Assembly: GCF_036182465.1 (NCBI RefSeq)
Contig: NZ_CP108081.1
Location: forward strand, 310,001-374,000
Direction of reading: 5' to 3'
DNA from: Streptomyces sp. NBC_00258
Lineage (GTDB): Bacteria > Actinomycetota > Actinomycetes > Streptomycetales > Streptomycetaceae
Length of the DNA stretch: 64,000 nucleotides
The translations under genes were made by a program, and so were the position numbers. Shown here in pieces: positions 35,596-44,972 of the stretch; within the stretch, counting starts at the first letter, position 1; the number at the start of each line of letters is the position of its first letter. Below the pieces are notes generated by a model that did not search any database, had not been told where the DNA came from, and was given only the letters and a program-made list of their open reading frames with translations.

Positions 35596-36004
35596 CTGAC
35601 CACGTTCACCCGGCTCGACGAACTCGGCCTCGAAGCCACCGGTCAACGGCTCGAAGCCGACCGACCGTTCCGTACTCGCGCGCCGAGTCGTCGAGCCAGA
35701 CCGGCGGTGCCGTCGTTGCGGCTGCGAGGGCGCCCCACGAGACGCCGTGACACGCAAGTTAGCCCACGAGCCAATGGTCACGATGTGCCGCTGCCGCTGC
35801 ACCGGATGCGGCCACGTGTGGCGTCAAGACACCACCCTCGCCGCCGAGCCCAGGGCGAAGCTGTCTCGGCGCGGGCTGAGGTGGGCCCTGGAAGCGATCG
35901 TCGTCCAGTGGCTGACCATCGCTCGCGTTGCCGAACCCCTCGGCGTCGCCTGCTCGTTGCATTCGCATCCCACTGTCAACAACGCTCGTGGGCAATACAG
36001 CTAG
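35596..36004 (+). pseudogene. ISL3-family transposase, N-terminal remnant with frameshift
   Basis: LTTFTRLDELGLEATGQRLE is in one frame; VEPDRRCRRCGCEGAPRDAV, RCTGCGHVWRQDTTLAAEPR, AKLSRRGLRWALEAIVVQWL and IARVAEPLGVACS follow in another frame. These are the N-terminal zinc ribbon and helix-turn-helix region of an ISL3 transposase. The catalytic part is missing and the frame stops at 36004, within the end of the methyltransferase gene. Confidence 0.7.
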
Positions 36005-36810
36005 AGGGCCACCACGCCGCCCCATTCCTCCCATTCGTTGCCGGAGTTCCATACCGTCAAATCGGAGTCGGGCCGCCAGGTGCTGACTTCGACCAGTCCT
36101 GGGTCGAGCAGCTCCCAACCCTTGACGAACGCCGTCACCTCTTCCTTGGAGCGGACCCTCCCCCAGTGGCCTCCGGTGGCGGCCGCCATCATCTCCGTGA
36201 CGCCCCGGCGGACGCCTTCGTCGTCGCTGACAATTTGGCAGACCACCAGGTAACTTCCGGGGGCGAGCTGCTTCGCCACCCGGCGCAGGAGCGCGCCCGG
36301 GTCGTCGTGGTCCGGCAGACAGTGCAGGACAGAGACGAACAGGGCAGCGGTGGGCTCGTTCTTTCTGATCAGCCGCCCGGTCTCCGGGTGGTTGAAGATG
36401 TCATCGGTACGGCGCATGTCGGCACACAGGACGGCAGTCTGCGCGTTCTCCTCGAGCATGGTGCGGCCGTGGGCCAGGACGATGGGGTCGTTGTCGACAT
36501 AGACGACACGGGTGTCGGGATGGACTCGCTGGGCGACTTGGTGGACGTTGTCACGGGTGGGCAGGCCTGATCCGTGGTCGAGGAACTGCCGGATGCCGCG
36601 TTCCTGGGCCAGGAAATGCACGACGCGACGCAGGAAAGCACGGTTGGTCAGGGCAAGGTCTTTGCTGCTCGGAGCGATCTTCAGGAGACTTTCGCAGGCT
36701 TCCCGGTCACTGGCGTAGTTGTCGGTGCCGCCCAGCAGCCAGTCGTACATGCGGGCCACGCTCGGTGTCATGACGTCGATCTCGCGGTCCGACGGCGTGT
36801 GCTGGCCCAT
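36001..36810 (-). CDS. SAM-dependent methyltransferase, DUF574 family
   Basis: A 269-residue protein from the ATG with GGGGAGG upstream. It shows the DUF574 hallmarks: SVARMYDWLLGGTDNYASDREA, then FLDHGSGLPTRDNVHQVA (SAM-binding region), VVYVDNDPIVLAHGR and VLHCLPDHDDPGALL. These Rossmann methyltransferases are very numerous in Streptomyces; substrates are mostly unknown. Its stop codon overlaps the ISL3 remnant's stop, so the C-terminus may have been altered by the insertion, though the length looks normal. Confidence 0.85.
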   Translation of the reverse strand: MGQHTPSDREIDVMTPSVARMYDWLLGGTDNYASDREACESLLKIAPSSKDLALTNRAFLRRVVHFLAQERGIRQFLDHGSGLPTRDNVHQVAQRVHPDTRVVYVDNDPIVLAHGRTMLEENAQTAVLCADMRRTDDIFNHPETGRLIRKNEPTAALFVSVLHCLPDHDDPGALLRRVAKQLAPGSYLVVCQIVSDDEGVRRGVTEMMAAATGGHWGRVRSKEEVTAFVKGWELLDPGLVEVSTWRPDSDLTVWNSGNEWEEWGGVVAL

Positions 36811-37691
36811 GGATGATCCTCCCCGATGCGGCACCGAGTGCAGCTGCACTACGTGAACTGCTCATCGTAGAGGCGCAGTTCACGCGGGGCACAGGCCACG
36901 AACGGGCGATGCGGCGCAAGGTGTGGGGCGTAAAGGGCGTCACCACGTGTCACGCGGGGCGCGGAGTCGCGGTGCGCGAGCGCGAGGGATGGGGTACCGC
37001 GCTCCGGCGTGCGCGGGAGCCTGTTCACGTGGGTGAGCGGGCAGGGCGGGACGGCGTGTTCGGCGGATGCGAGCAGGCCCCCCATGACGGGGGCTGTACG
37101 CCCATGAGGTCCGCCGCTTCACGGGGAAGAAGCCCCAGGGGGTGGTGCAGGGCGAGGGAGTCCGCCGAGGGGGTGGCAGTACGTGACGGACCTGCCTGGC
37201 CGGGGATGTACGGCAGCCGCATGTCCGGCCAGCCAGCGCCGAGCGCAGCAGACGGCAGGTGGCGGCTGCTGGACCGAGGATGGAGATGGAGAGCGCTGTG
37301 GCCAGACTGCGATCAGGTGCTCGACAAGGGCTTCGACCGTGCCCGCCTCACCGGTGCAGACGTGCACGCGGCGCACGGAGCAGGGGTACTCCAGGCACCG
37401 GAAGACAGCGAAGCCGGCTGGGGCTGAAGCAGTGTGCGGCGCCCCGGGCAGTTGGAGACTCCGGAGACGGCCAGCGGGGCCGAGGGCGGTGCACAAGACT
37501 CGTCCGGTTGCGGCCGGCCGGCTCCGCACTATCGGATGGCCGAGCCCACACCGTGGGCATCAGCGCCCGGCGCGGGGTCCGGCAGGCCGCCGTCGTGAAC
37601 ACACCGGCGCGGCATGCCGGGTTGCGTGTCCGCGGACGGGGGACGCGGCTTCGCCCTGCGCGGTCATCACGCGGGGCGAAGCCGCGGCGTG
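36811..37691. other. Intergenic, about 880 bp, very GC-rich, no gene recognised
   Basis: Upstream of the methyltransferase. Long Arg/Gly/Pro-rich frames run on both strands but none has family motifs or a start signal. I treat them as shadows. Confidence 0.4.
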
Positions 37692-37958
37692 TCAGTCGCT
37701 GCGGATACGCAGGTAGCGGATGGCGGACCGGTTCCTCAACGCGACCCCCAGGACGCCGCCCGCTACGCCCAGGACAGCCCCTTCGGCGTCCCCGGCAGCG
37801 AGCCAGACCAGGACTCCGGCCGCGAGGAACAGCCCGAGACAGAGCTCCACACTCCAGATGCGCATCTGCCGAGTCGGTAGACCCCACTGACGCGGAATGC
37901 TAATTTCGCTGATGACCGGGGGTGTCTCAACCCGTTCCCGGTTTAATCGATCAGTCAT
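37692..37958 (-). CDS. Small membrane protein
   Basis: An 88-residue protein with a polar N-terminus, two closely spaced hydrophobic segments (about 39-55, ELCLGLFLAAGVLVWLA, and 60-74, GAVLGVAGGVLGVAL) and a basic end (RNRSAIRYLRIRS). A GGAGGAG lies about 12 bases before the ATG. No family recognised; similar tiny membrane proteins are common in actinomycete mobile DNA. Confidence 0.5.
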   Translation of the reverse strand: MTDRLNRERVETPPVISEISIPRQWGLPTRQMRIWSVELCLGLFLAAGVLVWLAAGDAEGAVLGVAGGVLGVALRNRSAIRYLRIRSD

Positions 37959-38897
37959 GCGGATTTTTGCTCCTCCGTTGATCGCGCGAGCCCCAGGGTG
38001 TTGCTTCACCCCGGGGCTTTTGCGTGTTGCGGCGGCATTCACTCAACGCTGCCACCGATTCGACGCGGTCACATTAGCGGCCCCTCACGGTGCCCGCCAC
38101 ACGTTGAGGCCATGCAACGGGATTGCCGCGGAACCGCGTTGAGGCTCATCGAAACACACGCCGACACCACCTCTCACTCCATTGATCATTTCGGACTGAT
38201 CATTGATCACCATGAATCAACGTCGGTCTGATTTTCGACTCAACTGGTTACGGAATGTTTCAAGTGGCGCCGACAGGCGGAGGGATGGGGACTTTGACTT
38301 TTCATCACATTCGATCGAATGTACGGCGCATGCGGGACCCAGGACCTCACCGGAATGTCTCGCTCCTCAATTCTGCACGTGCAGATGCAAAAGGCCTGCA
38401 AGATTTTCGCGTCCCGGCACGGCCATTCCCGGCCGCTATGGAGCACCATGCAACTGCCGGGGCGGCCTGCAGGACACACGACGTACTCATCGGGCGGGCC
38501 GGGACGACGATCACCACCGTCGGCTGTCAACCAGTGACGGGCCCGGGTGCGTCCGGGCCCCATGCACTGCCAGGCAGAGAAGGGGATCGTGTGGAATCCG
38601 CGTTCCCGTGGGCATGCCCTGCTGCTGACAGCCACGGGGGACTACGCCGACACCCACGGGCACTTGCCCCCAGGGGTGAGCGGGTCGCCGTCGGTGGGGA
38701 TGCGATCCCGATCGGCATGATGATGGCCGAACGGCGTCGCCCGGACGGCCGGGACGCTGAAATGAACGCCCCTTAAAGACTTCGCCGCTCTCTCGCACCA
38801 TTGGCACTGCGGTGACGACGGACAGGTCCATGACGGACCACCGTGGCCCCCGCTGCCCTACCCCTTGGCTACCAGAAGCTACATTTCACACGCGCTG
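37959..38897. other. Intergenic, about 940 bp, hairpin and TGATCA cluster
   Basis: A 12-bp hairpin with one mismatch at 37989-38018 is followed by TTTT on the plus strand, a terminator-like signal without an obvious rightward gene before it. At 38183-38209 three TGATCA palindromes occur within 27 bp. Composition is more AT-rich than average from 38150 to 38420. I see no supported protein gene. Confidence 0.45.
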
Positions 38898-39440
38898 TCA
38901 ACGCTGCTCGGATGACAGCAGGACAATGAGTGTCTGCAGGGCGTCTGGGGTGAGGTTCTTGCGGAGACTGCGGGCAAGCTTCTCGAGGTCCTCCCCTACC
39001 GGCGCGCTCAGTGTTCTGTCGCGCAGGCCCGCTTCGACCATGGGCGCGTGAAAGGGAGGGGAGGTCTCCCGGCTCCACACGGGCCAGCAGATCCGGACGT
39101 TGCTCTCTGAGCTGGCGCAGGGCACGCCCCTTGCTGTTGCCGACGGGACGAGAGGAACTGTTTACATTGTTAACGTTTTCCTCGCGGTCTTCGTCCGGGG
39201 CAAGGGCGCCGGATTCCGGGTCAGCGCGTCCCGGTGGTCGTTGCAGTATGGAGTCCAGCAGCGTGAGGGTGGGAAGGTCGTCGGCTGCCAGGCGTCTGAC
39301 GAGTTCCTCGGTGGCCCCAGCTCCTTCAGGGACGGCGTGTGGATGAACTGCAGGAAGTCGTCATACCGGACTAGGCGCGCCACACCGGCGAGAACAGCCA
39401 TCTCGGTGGACAACCGGCTGCACGGCTGGCGAGAGCAGCA
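38898..39440 (-). pseudogene. Frameshifted phage/plasmid-type protein (ParB-like helical family)
   Basis: On the minus strand the start ARLVRYDDFLQFIHTPS is in one frame, ATEELVRRLAADDLPTLTLL to SKGRALRQLREQRPDLLARV in a second, and FHAPMVEAGLRDRTLSAPVG to ALQTLIVLLSSE in a third. Two single-base shifts, near 39325 and 39060, explain it. The family is a small helical protein common in actinobacterial mobile DNA; a relative is intact at 57524-58213. Function unknown; this copy is dead. Confidence 0.6.
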
Positions 39441-39528
39441 CAAGTAGCGCTGGTGGAGGCGCACACGCGGCCCGTCGGAGGCGAGCGGCGACGTGACGCG
39501 GTGAGAAGGCGCGAGGCGGGGGCCGGGA

Positions 39529-41166
39529 TCACGGCGGGGTGCGGCTTTTTCGCGGTGGGTGGCACACCGGGCAGCGTTTGCCGGTGCCGTCGCGGCGGGA
39601 GCGCTGATCGGGCGTAGCGTCCCAGCGTCCCGGACAGCCGGGCTTCGAACAGGCCCACCGGCACAGTTTGGTGGAGCTCGGCCCGAGTTCCTTCGCGGTC
39701 ATGTTCGGTTCGTCGATCACTTCGGCAAGCTCGCTGGCGATGGCCGGGTGCACGTCCTGCAGGGATTTGCCGGGCTTGGGGCGCACCCTGGCGGCAACGG
39801 TGCGTCGGCGAGCGCACCGGGGGCATCCGCTCGACTGGCCTGTGCGGCGGTTTGGAGGGGCGGGGTACTCGAAGCGGCAGTGCGGTTCGGGGCACCTCCA
39901 CCGGCAGGTTTTGTTCGACGTGGGGAGCAGGTCGTACGCGGTCCAGCCGGGGTGGCCGACGACATCGATGAGTTCTTCGGCCATCGTCGGATTGGCCTCG
40001 GCGAGTGATGCACCGGGGCCCGGCCTGCTGTTTGCCGCGCCCACCTGTGCGTGACCGCACTGGCGGCAGCCGCGGCCGGCAAGTGCCCGGCTGTTCAGTA
40101 CGGTCTTCCATTCGTAGCCGCAGTCCGGCTTCCGGCACCGCCAAAGACACACGTCATTGCAGCCGGGAGGCATCCGAGCGGGGGTCTTGCCCGGGTTGGT
40201 GAGGTTCGCGACGAACTCCTCCTCAAGGTGCGGCGCCACGTCCGCCGCCAACACCTCGGGGCCGGCGGTGGCCGTCTCCCACAGCTGCGCCCCCTTCGTG
40301 AGGGCCGCGGTGACCTCGGCCGGTGTGAGCTGTCGCCAGGAAAGGCCGCGGCGTCGCAGTACGACACCCACCGCGTCCGTCCAGTCTTCGGGGTTCACCC
40401 CCGGCCCGGCCTCATGGTGGGCGAGGCCATGTACCGGAACGGGCGGGAGCCCGCGGCTTCGGATGCGTTCCACGTCGAGTCCGGCGGCGAGTGCTGCCAC
40501 CGTCTTCGCGGTGTCACGCTCCAGGCTTCCTGGCCTGCCGTGGGTCCATTCCGGGTCCAGGTCGATGAGCAGGCCCGGGGCCGGCTCGGACAGGTACAGG
40601 TCGAAGCGGTCCTGACGGCGCCCGGGCAGGCGGAGGCGGTGGTCCAGTTCCACGCTGAGCCCGGAGGCGGCCTCGACGAGCATGGCAACGTTGCACTCGA
40701 ACGGGGACCGCCCGTGGCCGGTGCAGTCCGGGCACCGGCGGCCATTGGTGCGGTTGGCGAGCGCCGCCGACCAGAAATGCCCTTGAGCGCACTCCCACTC
40801 GCACAGGTCATGGGACTGCGGGCGCAGGGTGTCCGGACCGCGGTCGGGACGGCTGAGGTTGCGGCGGAACTGCCGTGCCAGAGCAGGATTCAGATCGGCC
40901 AGTGATTCTCCCGGGCCGGGAGCCCGGTTGCGGCGCTGCCAGCACTCAGGGCACCCCGAGGGTTTGACGGGACGGGTGCGGAACTGCAGCCGGGCGGGCC
41001 ACTGGTGACCGCATCCTTTTGCCGAGCAGCGCCACTGGCACCGGTCTGTGGAGGACAGCGGCATGTCTTCCAGCACCGTGCCCGGGCTGGACAGGTTGGA
41101 CACGAACTCGGCCTTCAGCCGGGCCCGAACTGCAGCCATCTCGGTAGTACTTCGCCGCTTGCCCAT
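39529..41166 (-). CDS. Zinc-ribbon repeat protein with Vsr-like nuclease core
   Basis: A 545-residue protein made of five zinc-ribbon repeats of the DUF4379 type, each CxWxC...C(x2)C-like (about 43-75, 122-148, 340-370, then two more ending GCPRC and RCPVC). Between repeats two and three, residues 155-245 form a Vsr/DUF559-like PD-(D/E)xK core: DRFDLYLSEPAPGLLIDLD (Asp189, Asp202/204), His209, a DTAK at 218-221 and ERIRSRGLPPV. I infer a DNA nuclease guided by zinc-ribbon DNA contacts. It lies 135 bp downstream of an NB-ARC/TPR gene on the same strand and could be its effector. Confidence 0.75.
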   Translation of the reverse strand: MGKRRSTTEMAAVRARLKAEFVSNLSSPGTVLEDMPLSSTDRCQWRCSAKGCGHQWPARLQFRTRPVKPSGCPECWQRRNRAPGPGESLADLNPALARQFRRNLSRPDRGPDTLRPQSHDLCEWECAQGHFWSAALANRTNGRRCPDCTGHGRSPFECNVAMLVEAASGLSVELDHRLRLPGRRQDRFDLYLSEPAPGLLIDLDPEWTHGRPGSLERDTAKTVAALAAGLDVERIRSRGLPPVPVHGLAHHEAGPGVNPEDWTDAVGVVLRRRGLSWRQLTPAEVTAALTKGAQLWETATAGPEVLAADVAPHLEEEFVANLTNPGKTPARMPPGCNDVCLWRCRKPDCGYEWKTVLNSRALAGRGCRQCGHAQVGAANSRPGPGASLAEANPTMAEELIDVVGHPGWTAYDLLPTSNKTCRWRCPEPHCRFEYPAPPNRRTGQSSGCPRCARRRTVAARVRPKPGKSLQDVHPAIASELAEVIDEPNMTAKELGPSSTKLCRWACSKPGCPGRWDATPDQRSRRDGTGKRCPVCHPPRKSRTPP

Positions 41167-41301
41167 GGCTGCAGATTCTGACAGCCGTCACTGACAAGGC
41201 CGTCCATGGGCGAGATCCTTGCCAAGGTCTGACTCGTCCAGGCCAATACGAAGAAAATCTTCAATACTAACTCGAAGTAACACAATCAGGATCACGAGAC
41301 A

Positions 41302-43884
41302 CTAGATTGGGGCGAGGACGGAGCACGTGGCCAGTGCGGGCCGGGTGCCCATCCACTCATGCAAGCTCAGAGCCTGCGCCCAACAGGTGAGTGCAGCGCG
41401 CCATCGTCCGCAGCGCTGATGGCAGGACGCTGCGCCTTCGAGGGCGTGGGCTTGGTCCTTGGGGCTACTGGCCTGCCGCGCGAGGTGAAGGGCCTGCTCG
41501 TATGTGGCCAGCGCGCGGGGGGCGTCTGTGACCGCCAGCAGGTCGCCGCTGCTGTTGAGAGCTTCTGCCTCTCCTTGGATGTCCTCTGCTGCCCTGAACA
41601 GTTCGCGAGAGCGAGTCAGCAGCACGGTGGCCTGCGCGTGATGCTGTGACATGGTCTTGGCCTTGCCGAGTTCTAGCAGTGCATTGGCTTCGCCGTGTTG
41701 GTTGCCGAGTCTGCGGTACAGGTCGTGGGCTTGTTGCGCCAGGTCTTCAGCCGCGGCCGCTTCGTGTGCAGCGAGCAGAATCCGGCTCAGCAGCCACAGA
41801 GCGCTGGCTTCCCCCAGCCGGTCCCCCAGGGTCTGGTAGAGGGTGAGTGCTTGCTGGCCGAAGCGGCCTGCCGTCAGTTGGTCTCCTCTCCCGCATGCCA
41901 CTCGGCCTAGTTCCCACAGGGCGTTTGCTTCACCGGTACGTTCTCGCAGTCTGCGATAGATGATCAGCGCCCGCCCGGCAAGCTGGTCGGCCTCGGCGTA
42001 GTGCCCTGTCATGTGGCGGATCCGGCTCAGCAGCCACAGGGTCTTGGCCTGACCAGGTTCATGTTCCGCCGATGTGTAGAGGTCCAGTGCCTGTCGGGCC
42101 AGTACTGCCGCCTGCGGGAAATCACTGGTGATGTCGTGCACGCGGCCCAGCTCCCACAGGGCGTCCGCCTCGCCGAGGCGATTGACACCCGCGCGGTGCA
42201 GGTTCAGTGCCTGGTGCAGATGACGGCCTGCTTCGGGGTAGGCGCCCGTGGCGAAACGCACCTGGCCCAGGGCGCACAGGGCGTGGGCCTGTGCCGGAAG
42301 GTTCTCGGCAGCAGCAAGCCGGGCTGCGGCGCGCAGCAGTGCTGCGGCGCGCTCGAAATTGCCTGTCGCGGAGTGGACACGGCCCAGGTTGTACAGCGCC
42401 GTCGCTGTGGCCCGCTGGTCGCGGGCGCCGAGGGCTGCGCGCACGGCAGCCTCATGTAGCCGGGCAGCTTCACCCCAGTGAGCGCTGTGATGGAGGAAAT
42501 CGGCCAGGGTGGCGGCCAGGCGGAAGGTCTGAGTGTGCCTGCCGGATTCCGCCGCGTGCAGAGCGCAAGCAGTGAGATTGGCATGCTCTGCCCTCATCCA
42601 CTCCACAGCGTCCTGGTGTGTGGCGTGTTCTGGTAGAGCAAGGGCCGGTCCTGAAGGGGGCAGTGGAGCGTGAACCTCGGCCGTACCGTGCCGGCAGGCT
42701 GCTGCAGCGGCCTGCCTGTAGTAGTCCGTCAGCCGGTCAATGGCTTCTGTGTGTTCTTGTGCGGGATCGGCGTTGGCCGCGTCCCGTGCGTACATGCGCA
42801 GCAGGTCGTGGAGGTGGTATCGGCCGGGCCTCTCCGAGTCGACGAGGTGGTCGTCGTAGAGGGCCTCGAGTTCACGCCGCACGGCGGGCAACGGTGTGCC
42901 GGTCAGTGCAGACGCGGCGTAGGCGTCGATGTCGGGCCCGGGGTGCAGGCCCAGCAGACGAAAGAGACGCTTCCGACCGGACGGCAGAGCGCGGTAGGAC
43001 ATGGTGAAGGCTGCCGCAGTGGCGAGATCTCCTGTGGCAAGTTCCTCCAGGCGGTCCTGGGCGCAGGCCAGCTCGCTGGCAAAGGTGGCCAGATCCCAGT
43101 GGGGTCGGTGGGCGATGCGGCTCGCCAGCAATGCGATGGCGAGCGGAAGGCGGCCGCACAGCTCATTGATCCGAGCTACAGCGTCATTCTGGGCGGATCG
43201 GACCTCCCGGCCGGCCAGCCGTGTAAAAAGCAGGCTCGCATCTGTCGGCGGGAGCACGCCAAGGGCGAGTGACGCGGCGCCTTCGGGAAAGGCCAGACGG
43301 CGCCTGCTGGTGATCATGACCAGGCAGTTGGGATCTCCGGGCAGGAGCGGTTCCACTTGTGTGCGCGAGGCGGCATCGTCGAGAACGATCAGTATGCGTC
43401 GCCCGGCAAGGCGGTCTCTCCACAGGCGCGACCGGGCATCCAGGCTGTGGGGAAGGTGCCGGGGATCCACACCCAGACCGACCAGCAGTGATCCCAGCGC
43501 TTCGGCGGGGTCAGCGGGTTGCCGACCAGGAGTGTGGGCGTGCAGCCGGACGAATAGCTGACCGCACGGGTAGGAGGTCACGAGGAGATGGGCGACATGC
43601 ACCGCCAAGGCGGTCTTTCCTACGCCGGGCATGCCACTGACGATGTGGATGCCCTGACTCTGCGCCGAGGACGCGCTGGCCAGCAAGTGCTCCGTCTCAG
43701 TGCGGCGGCCGGTGAATGCGGTGGTGTCCCGAGGCAGCGTCCGCAACGCCGCGGCTGGTGCCTGGGGCGGCTGCGTTCCGATATGGAGGTCTCGTCCTGC
43801 CGCGTAGAGGTGTGCGGCATCGGCCGCACGGAGGTCCATACGGTGCACAAAGCTGGTTCCGCTGCTGCAGGAGCAGACGTTCAC
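41302..43884 (-). CDS. NB-ARC / TPR STAND protein
   Basis: An 860-residue protein. Near the N-terminus (16-36) is LRAADAAHLYAAGRDLHIG, a short motif also found at the end of the upstream partner. The NB-ARC NTPase follows: TAFTGR at 55-60, Walker A GMPGVGKTA at 84-92, Walker B ILIVLDDA at 164-171, MITSRRRL near 190, CGRLPLAI near 243 and a winged-helix region to about 370. Residues about 460-840 are ten or so tetratricopeptide repeats with ALWELGRV/EANALWEL cores. No SARP DNA-binding domain is present. GTG start overlaps the upstream stop by 4 bp. Likely a ligand-triggered oligomerising switch, regulatory or immune. Confidence 0.85.
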   Translation of the reverse strand: MNVCSCSSGTSFVHRMDLRAADAAHLYAAGRDLHIGTQPPQAPAAALRTLPRDTTAFTGRRTETEHLLASASSAQSQGIHIVSGMPGVGKTALAVHVAHLLVTSYPCGQLFVRLHAHTPGRQPADPAEALGSLLVGLGVDPRHLPHSLDARSRLWRDRLAGRRILIVLDDAASRTQVEPLLPGDPNCLVMITSRRRLAFPEGAASLALGVLPPTDASLLFTRLAGREVRSAQNDAVARINELCGRLPLAIALLASRIAHRPHWDLATFASELACAQDRLEELATGDLATAAAFTMSYRALPSGRKRLFRLLGLHPGPDIDAYAASALTGTPLPAVRRELEALYDDHLVDSERPGRYHLHDLLRMYARDAANADPAQEHTEAIDRLTDYYRQAAAAACRHGTAEVHAPLPPSGPALALPEHATHQDAVEWMRAEHANLTACALHAAESGRHTQTFRLAATLADFLHHSAHWGEAARLHEAAVRAALGARDQRATATALYNLGRVHSATGNFERAAALLRAAARLAAAENLPAQAHALCALGQVRFATGAYPEAGRHLHQALNLHRAGVNRLGEADALWELGRVHDITSDFPQAAVLARQALDLYTSAEHEPGQAKTLWLLSRIRHMTGHYAEADQLAGRALIIYRRLRERTGEANALWELGRVACGRGDQLTAGRFGQQALTLYQTLGDRLGEASALWLLSRILLAAHEAAAAEDLAQQAHDLYRRLGNQHGEANALLELGKAKTMSQHHAQATVLLTRSRELFRAAEDIQGEAEALNSSGDLLAVTDAPRALATYEQALHLARQASSPKDQAHALEGAASCHQRCGRWRAALTCWAQALSLHEWMGTRPALATCSVLAPI

Positions 43885-44297
43885 GGGCCATTGATGTGCT
43901 GGTCCCGGCCGGCTACATAGACACGTGCGGAATCTGTCGCCTCGGCCCGCACTGTCATCAACGTGGTCCCGGGAGTCTCCGGCGACGCAGTAGCGGCGTG
44001 AAGGTGTTCGTCAAGAAACTGCCGTAGACCCGGCATCAGGTCCGGTTCGTCGGCCAGCAGTCGGTGCAGCCGCAAGCTCCAGGCCTGAACCAGCACCTGC
44101 TCCATCTGCACATCGCCACGCTCACGTGCCGTGCTCAGCAGCGTGTGAGCCTGTTCCAACTCGTTTTCCACCTCAGCGGCCTGGCTGGGCTTGGCACTGC
44201 GCCACCATGCCACGGTCGCAGTCCTGGCTTGCAGCCATGCGTCCGTGGCCATGGCGCCTACCAACGCCGTTGCTGCGGTCATTACCAGCGGATCCAT
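43881..44297 (-). CDS. Small STAND-associated protein with AGRD motif
   Basis: A 138-residue protein: an N-terminal weakly hydrophobic stretch (MTAATALVGAMATDAWL), a central helical region (EVENELEQAHTLLSTARERG) and a C-terminal VRAEATDSARVYVAGRDQHIN. The latter repeats, almost word for word, a motif in the NB-ARC protein encoded next (R-A-x-D/x-A...Y-x-A-G-R-D-x-H-I). The stop overlaps the next start (GTGA), so the two are coupled. Similar small proteins precede STAND genes widely in Streptomyces. I infer a direct partner that docks through the shared motif. Confidence 0.65.
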   Translation of the reverse strand: MDPLVMTAATALVGAMATDAWLQARTATVAWWRSAKPSQAAEVENELEQAHTLLSTARERGDVQMEQVLVQAWSLRLHRLLADEPDLMPGLRQFLDEHLHAATASPETPGTTLMTVRAEATDSARVYVAGRDQHINGP

Positions 44298-44972
44298 AGC
44301 TGCCCTCCCACTACATGCGCCGACAGTGAATTCTCACGGTGCCAGCGAAGACCGCCCGATGGCCCCGGCCGGGTTCCACGCAACGCAGGCATTTCCTGCG
44401 GTTCGTGGGGTCTCCCGCGAGGACCACAGTGCATTGCGCGGAAGACCTGATGGACCCGCAGTGGCACTGCGTCACCCGTATGAGGGCAGCGCCAGCGGGG
44501 CTTTGCGCCCCCTGAGGCTTCCTCGTTGCGTACAGGGCGGCCATCTGCGCAGTTGCGCGCAGGAGCCGACCATGAGCCGGGACTCTGTCGCCGCTGGCGC
44601 GCTCTCATCCTGCTCGACCTGGTCTGCGGTCTCGATCACCCTGCTCCATGGACGCGGTGGTGCGGGTGCCCGTGGGCCTCCCCCGTCACCGGGCTCAGCA
44701 GCTTTCCAACGGTCGTCGGTGAACTTCCTCCCGCGGCGGGAACACACAGGACGGCGGGCCTGCCGCCACGAGATCCGTAGTCGGCGCACGTCCAAGTCAC
44801 ATAGGACTGGCTCCCGTTCCCGCCGCTGGCAGTGGTCCGATCGCGCCCTCCCGTTGTTCGGCGTATGAGGGGCGCGTGGAGGTGTTGCATGGCCGGTTCT
44901 CACCCCGAGCGCCGGGTCATCATGCTGCGTGTTGAAGTGCGCCAGCGTGTGTGCGCGTCCAGGGTCAACAGC
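44298..44972. other. Intergenic, about 670 bp
   Basis: Divergent region between the NB-ARC operon and a secreted-protein gene; no gene supported. Promoters for both should lie here. Confidence 0.4.

Noticed and set aside
36813..37427. Plus-strand frame upstream of the methyltransferase
   Set aside because: Gly/Arg-rich with no recognisable domain; likely GC-bias artefact.
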